64,000 nt of DNA from Duganella sp. 1411 (GTDB taxonomy: Bacteria; Pseudomonadota; Gammaproteobacteria; Burkholderiales; Burkholderiaceae_D), in contig NZ_JAFICD010000001.1 in NCBI RefSeq assembly GCF_017833525.1, forward strand, positions 868,001 through 932,000. Reading direction: 5' to 3'. Below, in pieces: positions 60,905 to 64,000 of the stretch. A program made the position numbers and the translations under genes. The notes below the pieces were generated by a model. That model was not told where the DNA came from. It worked only from the letters and a program-made list of their open reading frames with translations, and made no database searches. Every line of letters begins with the position of its first letter. Positions within the stretch are counted from its first letter, which is position 1.

Positions 60905-61674
60905 GCCGCGTCCTTCTTCTTCACCACCCGGAACAAGTGGGTGAAGTCCTTTGAATACAGGCTGGATTCGGCCGCGATGTTTTTATCCAGCGCCGCGCCG
61001 ATCAGCATCATCGTGGTCAGGTTCCACGCCCCGCGCTTGGTATCCTGCAGCACCGTGCCCAGCGTGCCCTGATAGATCTTCTGATCCGGCCAGCTGGCGC
61101 GATAGACCAGGCTGACCGGCGTATCGAGCGGATAGTGCAGCGACAAATCGGCCACGATCTTCTTCAGGTGCGGGCCGGAGAGGAAAATACACATGGTGGC
61201 ACGGTGCTCCGCCAGCCGCGCGATCGATTCCAGTTCCGGCACCGCCGATGCGCGGCCGGAGACGCGCGTCAAAATCACGCTCTGCGACACCTCCGGCTTG
61301 GTCAGCTCCGACTGGATCGCCGCCGCCGCCGCCGTGAACGACGACACACCGGGCACGATCTCATACTCGATACCCAGCGCCTCCAGGCGCCGCATCTGCT
61401 CCGCCGTGGCGCCATAGATCGCCGGATCGCCCGAGTGCAGCCGCACCACGTCGGTGTCGGCCGCCTGCGCGCGCACGTAGCAGGCCTGCTGCTGTTCCAG
61501 ATCCAGTTCGGCGGTGTCGATCAATTCGGTGCCCGGCGCGCAGTGGTCCAGCATCCCGGTCGGCACAAGCGACCCCGCATACAGCACCATCTTGACGCTG
61601 CCCAGCAGGCGCGCGCCGCGCAGGGTGATCAAATCGGCCGCGCCGGGGCCGGCTCCCACAAAATAGACTTTCAT
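60901..61674 (-). CDS. cobM: Precorrin-4 C11-methyltransferase
   Basis: A 257-residue SAM-dependent corrin methyltransferase (CobM/CbiF). VYFVGAGPGAADLITLRGARLL is the N-terminal signature; VLYAGSLVP, RLHSGDPAIYGATAEQMRRL and VVPGVSSFTAAAAAIQSELTKPEVSQSVILTR follow. TCIFLSGPHL-like and YRASWPDQKI stretches are also present. It methylates C-11 before CbiG and CbiD act. One base separates it from the C20-methyltransferase gene upstream. Confidence 0.93.
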   Translation of the reverse strand: MKVYFVGAGPGAADLITLRGARLLGSVKMVLYAGSLVPTGMLDHCAPGTELIDTAELDLEQQQACYVRAQAADTDVVRLHSGDPAIYGATAEQMRRLEALGIEYEIVPGVSSFTAAAAAIQSELTKPEVSQSVILTRVSGRASAVPELESIARLAEHRATMCIFLSGPHLKKIVADLSLHYPLDTPVSLVYRASWPDQKIYQGTLGTVLQDTKRGAWNLTTMMLIGAALDKNIAAESSLYSKDFTHLFRVVKKKDAA

Positions 61675-61675
61675 G

Positions 61676-62410
61676 TCAACGTTCCTTTCGTGGCGAGCGG
61701 CGCACCAGCAAGGTGGCCAGATATCCCATCGCCTCGTCGGCCACCAGGTCGCCGACGCCCGAGGCCAGCAGCTCCCCCGGCAATCCGATGCGGCGCGCGA
61801 ACGCGCAATGCTGGGCGATGTCCATCTCGCGCAGCAGATCGAGCACCCAGCCCAGGCGCGCGCCCACCTTCATCAGCACGACGATGTCGTGGCTTTCGAT
61901 GTCGCGCCGCAGCTCCTCCGGCGTCTCGGGACACGGCAGTATCAGCACGCGCTCCTTGCCCTCGCCCAGCGGCCAGGCCAGCGCCGATGCCGCCGCCGCG
62001 TAGCTGGTCACGCCGGGAAAGGTGCGATGCGGCAGATCCGGAATGCGCTCGCGCAGCGCCGCCAGCACGTAGCCATAGGTCGAATAGGTCAGCGTGTCGC
62101 CGATAGTCAAATAGGCGACGTTGCGGCCGGCCCGCAATTCGGCGGCGATCATGTCCGCCAGCTGCGCATAATGCTCGCTCAGCACCGAACGGTCCGGGTC
62201 CATATTGAATTCGATCTCGCGCAGCTTGCCAGAGTCGGGCTCGAACCCGGTGCCGGCCAGGCATTGCAGCGCCACCGAATCGGCGGTTCCGCGCGCACGC
62301 GGGGCGTACACCAGATCCGCTTGACGCAACGCCTCCAGCGCCGCCAGCGGCAGGTAGCCCGCCGGACCGGGTCCTACGCCGATGCCCCATAAGGTGCCGA
62401 CGCCGCTCAT
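61676..62410 (-). CDS. cobI: Precorrin-2 C20-methyltransferase
   Basis: A 244-residue SAM-dependent methyltransferase (CobI/CbiL). GTLWGIGVGPGPAGYLPLAALEAL is the N-terminal signature; YLTIGDTLTYSTYGYVLAAL and TFPGVTSYAAAASALAWPLGEG are the SAM-binding and substrate blocks. It starts the committed corrin branch by methylating C-20. It overlaps cbiD by 4 bp. From its position in a CbiD/CbiG operon it probably acts on cobalt-precorrin-2. Confidence 0.93.
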   Translation of the reverse strand: MSGVGTLWGIGVGPGPAGYLPLAALEALRQADLVYAPRARGTADSVALQCLAGTGFEPDSGKLREIEFNMDPDRSVLSEHYAQLADMIAAELRAGRNVAYLTIGDTLTYSTYGYVLAALRERIPDLPHRTFPGVTSYAAAASALAWPLGEGKERVLILPCPETPEELRRDIESHDIVVLMKVGARLGWVLDLLREMDIAQHCAFARRIGLPGELLASGVGDLVADEAMGYLATLLVRRSPRKER

Positions 62411-63567
62411 GCCCGTTCCCCAAGCAGATTGCCTGCCAGGTCGAACAGACGCACCTCCAGCCGCTTCACCGACGGCACGCGCGCGTGCGCCAGTTCGCCG
62501 ATGCGGCGCTCAATCTCGCGCCAAAATGCCGGCGCACCGGGTTCCCGCTTTAATCTTTCCATTGCCGCTTCCACTGTGTTTGCTGTTTCAATATCGATCA
62601 CTACTTGCGGGGCGTAGCCCCATTGCGCGGCCACCCGCGCCACGCCGCCCATGGCCATATTGCTCTTGCTCGAATGGGTATCCCAGGCGCCGTCCAGCAC
62701 CTTGGCCAGCTTGCCGGGATGGCCGGCCAGCCACAACACATCCAGCGTGCGGCCGTCCTCGACCAGCACCGATTGCGTGAAATCGAGCGCGTCGCCGAGA
62801 AAATTCGCGATCTGCACGGTGCGCTGCTCCGGCAATCCCAGCGTGTCGCGCGCATACTCCCGGCCTATCTTGCCCGGCAGGTAGGCCACGCATTGCTGGC
62901 CACCCGCCAACGCCACCCTGACATACACCTCGATCGAGGCGATCCAGGTCGACAGCGACATCGGCTCCACGATCCCTGACGTACCCAGGATCGAGATGCC
63001 GCCGACGATGCCCAGCCGCGGATTGAAGGTCTTTTTGGCGATGATCTCGCCCTCCTCGCAGCCGACGGTCAGGTCGAAGCCGGCATCGGCCGGTTCGGCC
63101 ATCGCATCGGCCAGCACTTCCGCCACCGCCTGCCGCATCATCGCGCGCGGCACCGGGTTGATGGCCGGCTCGCCGACCGCCACCCGTAAGCCGGGCGCGG
63201 TGGCGATGCCCACACCCCGTCCGGCGAAGAACCGCACCTCGCCGGCGGCGTTGCGGCGCACCTCGGCGAAAATGGTGGCGCCGTGGGTGTTGTCCGGATC
63301 GTCGCCACCGTCCTTGAGCACCTCGGCGCGCACCGCCCGCGCGTCGATCCACTCGACAAGCTGTATCGGCACCGTCAAGAAATGCACGCCGTCGGGCAGG
63401 CTGATATCGACCTGCGCATCACGCTCGCCGTGCAGCAGCAGCTTCAGCGCCGCCTTGACGGCCGCAGTGGCGCAGCTTCCCGTTGTGCGTCCGCGCCGCA
63501 GACCGTTCAAGGCCGGCACGCTCAGGTCGAACGGCTGGCGTTCAGCCAGCGTCGGATCCAGCGTCAT
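62407..63567 (-). CDS. cbiD: Cobalt-precorrin-5B C1-methyltransferase
   Basis: A 386-residue Cbi[23 protein letters not shown] near the N-terminus is the family signature, with [55 protein letters not shown] and [20 protein letters not shown] further on. It is specific to the early-cobalt route, together with CbiG. The ATG at 63567 is used to limit overlap with cbiC (26 bp); an ATG at 63591 is also in frame. Confidence 0.92.
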   Translation of the reverse strand: MTLDPTLAERQPFDLSVPALNGLRRGRTTGSCATAAVKAALKLLLHGERDAQVDISLPDGVHFLTVPIQLVEWIDARAVRAEVLKDGGDDPDNTHGATIFAEVRRNAAGEVRFFAGRGVGIATAPGLRVAVGEPAINPVPRAMMRQAVAEVLADAMAEPADAGFDLTVGCEEGEIIAKKTFNPRLGIVGGISILGTSGIVEPMSLSTWIASIEVYVRVALAGGQQCVAYLPGKIGREYARDTLGLPEQRTVQIANFLGDALDFTQSVLVEDGRTLDVLWLAGHPGKLAKVLDGAWDTHSSKSNMAMGGVARVAAQWGYAPQVVIDIETANTVEAAMERLKREPGAPAFWREIERRIGELAHARVPSVKRLEVRLFDLAGNLLGERA

Positions 63568-64000
63568 ATCCGGCGAGCTGGTTGAGCCCATCGATCATCA
63601 AGCCGTTGACGACGCTGGCGGCCCACGGCGAACCGCCGCGCGTGCCGCTGTTGGTAATGCGCGGCACCTGCAGGCAGCGCCGCAGCGCGTCCTTGCTCTC
63701 GCGCGTGCCGACAAAGCCGACCGGCAGCGCGATCACCAATTGGGGACGCCAGCCATGGTCGCGGATCAGCCGCACCGCCTCGAAGATCGCCGTCGGCGCG
63801 TCGCCGATGGCCACCACCACGTCGTTACCGAACTTCTGCCAGCCGCGCCGTATGCCGGCGGCCGAGCGCGTGATGCCGTATTGTTCGGCCATCAGATGCG
63901 TCTCGCGGTCATGCACGCCGCACCAGGTGTCGATACCCAACTCCTCGAGCAGCGCGCGTTTCAGGCCGGTCTGCACCATCGTCACGTCGGTCAGCACGCG
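63542..64000 (-). CDS. cbiC: Precorrin-8X methylmutase (partial, C-terminal part)
   Basis: The C-terminal 152 residues of CobH/CbiC; the start lies beyond the right edge. Visible: [98 protein letters not shown]. It moves the C-11 methyl to C-12 to give hydrogenobyrinate or cobyrinate. It is the first visible gene of the minus-strand cobalamin operon, whose promoter and any cobalamin riboswitch must be further right. Confidence 0.93.
   Translation of the reverse strand, partial: RVLTDVTMVQTGLKRALLEELGIDTWCGVHDRETHLMAEQYGITRSAAGIRRGWQKFGNDVVVAIGDAPTAIFEAVRLIRDHGWRPQLVIALPVGFVGTRESKDALRRCLQVPRITNSGTRGGSPWAASVVNGLMIDGLNQLAGYDAGSDAG

Overview
The window reads as chromosome of a high-G+C betaproteobacterium, most likely an Oxalobacteraceae member of the Massilia/Duganella/Janthinobacterium type. 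The basis is the codon usage, the AGGAGAC-like ribosome-binding sites, a PEP-CTERM surface protein, orthodox Burkholderiales-style operons and a dispersed GTAGGGCGGATTAGC palindromic repeat. This placement is inference from style and was not tested by alignment. No tRNA, rRNA, CRISPR array, insertion sequence or phage gene was seen.

Layout. (1) 1-7290: a sugar-acid MFS transporter (partial) divergent from the diacid regulator cdaR, an amino-acid permease, two tandem secreted PL1 pectate lyases and a pentapeptide-repeat protein. (2) 7481-8761: a DUF445 membrane protein. (3) 8933-14487: a compact operon of ROK sugar kinase, CutC, a complete polar amino-acid-type ABC importer and an N4-(beta-N-acetylglucosaminyl)-L-asparaginase. 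It looks like a glycoasparagine (GlcNAc-Asn) uptake and breakdown system and is the most novel-looking unit here. (4) 14683-16579: a flavin-reductase-like protein and a cation/proton antiporter. (5) 16590-24461: a hydroxycinnamate (ferulate/p-coumarate) locus with a MarR repressor, ech, vdh, fcs, a CouP-like aromatic-acid binding protein and a lipoprotein of the tannase/feruloyl esterase family. (6) 24531-28879: lemA with two TPM-domain proteins, then two tandem HAF-repeat exported proteins. (7) 28885-33477: a UvrA paralogue divergent from pyruvate oxidase poxB. (8) 33713-49966: a glucuronoxylan utilisation locus with a GH35/42-like glycosidase, the operon gudD-xylX-xylB-xylC-GH3, a divergent SGNH esterase, GH115 and GH67 alpha-glucuronidases and a LacI-type regulator. 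(9) 50039-57447: a large hybrid histidine kinase, a small Pro/Thr-rich lipoprotein, an orphan HEXXH protein, a DUF4394 lipoprotein and HupE. (10) 57478-64000: the cobalamin corrin-ring operon cbiC-cbiD-cobI-cobM-cbiG-(cobJ-cobK fusion)-cobW, probably continuing into hupE, with its 5' end beyond the right edge.

How it works together. The main theme is plant cell wall degradation. Pectate lyases attack pectin; GH115, GH67, GH3 and the esterase strip and hydrolyse glucuronoxylan; the tannase-family esterase and ech/fcs/vdh release and degrade the ferulate that crosslinks xylan. Xylose would go through the oxidative Weimberg steps (XylB, XylC, XylX) and glucuronate through glucarate (GudD, CdaR), both heading to 2-oxoglutarate semialdehyde. 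XylD, uronate dehydrogenase and the semialdehyde dehydrogenase are not in the window.

Regulatory sites that can be read include a MarR palindrome at the start point of the ech promoter, a LacI-type operator between gudD and the esterase gene, a perfect 24-bp palindrome upstream of the second pectate lyase, and a promoter plus strong intrinsic terminator ending about 20 nt before the start codon of the GH35/42-like gene. All functional calls come from motif and sequence recognition by eye; no searches were run.
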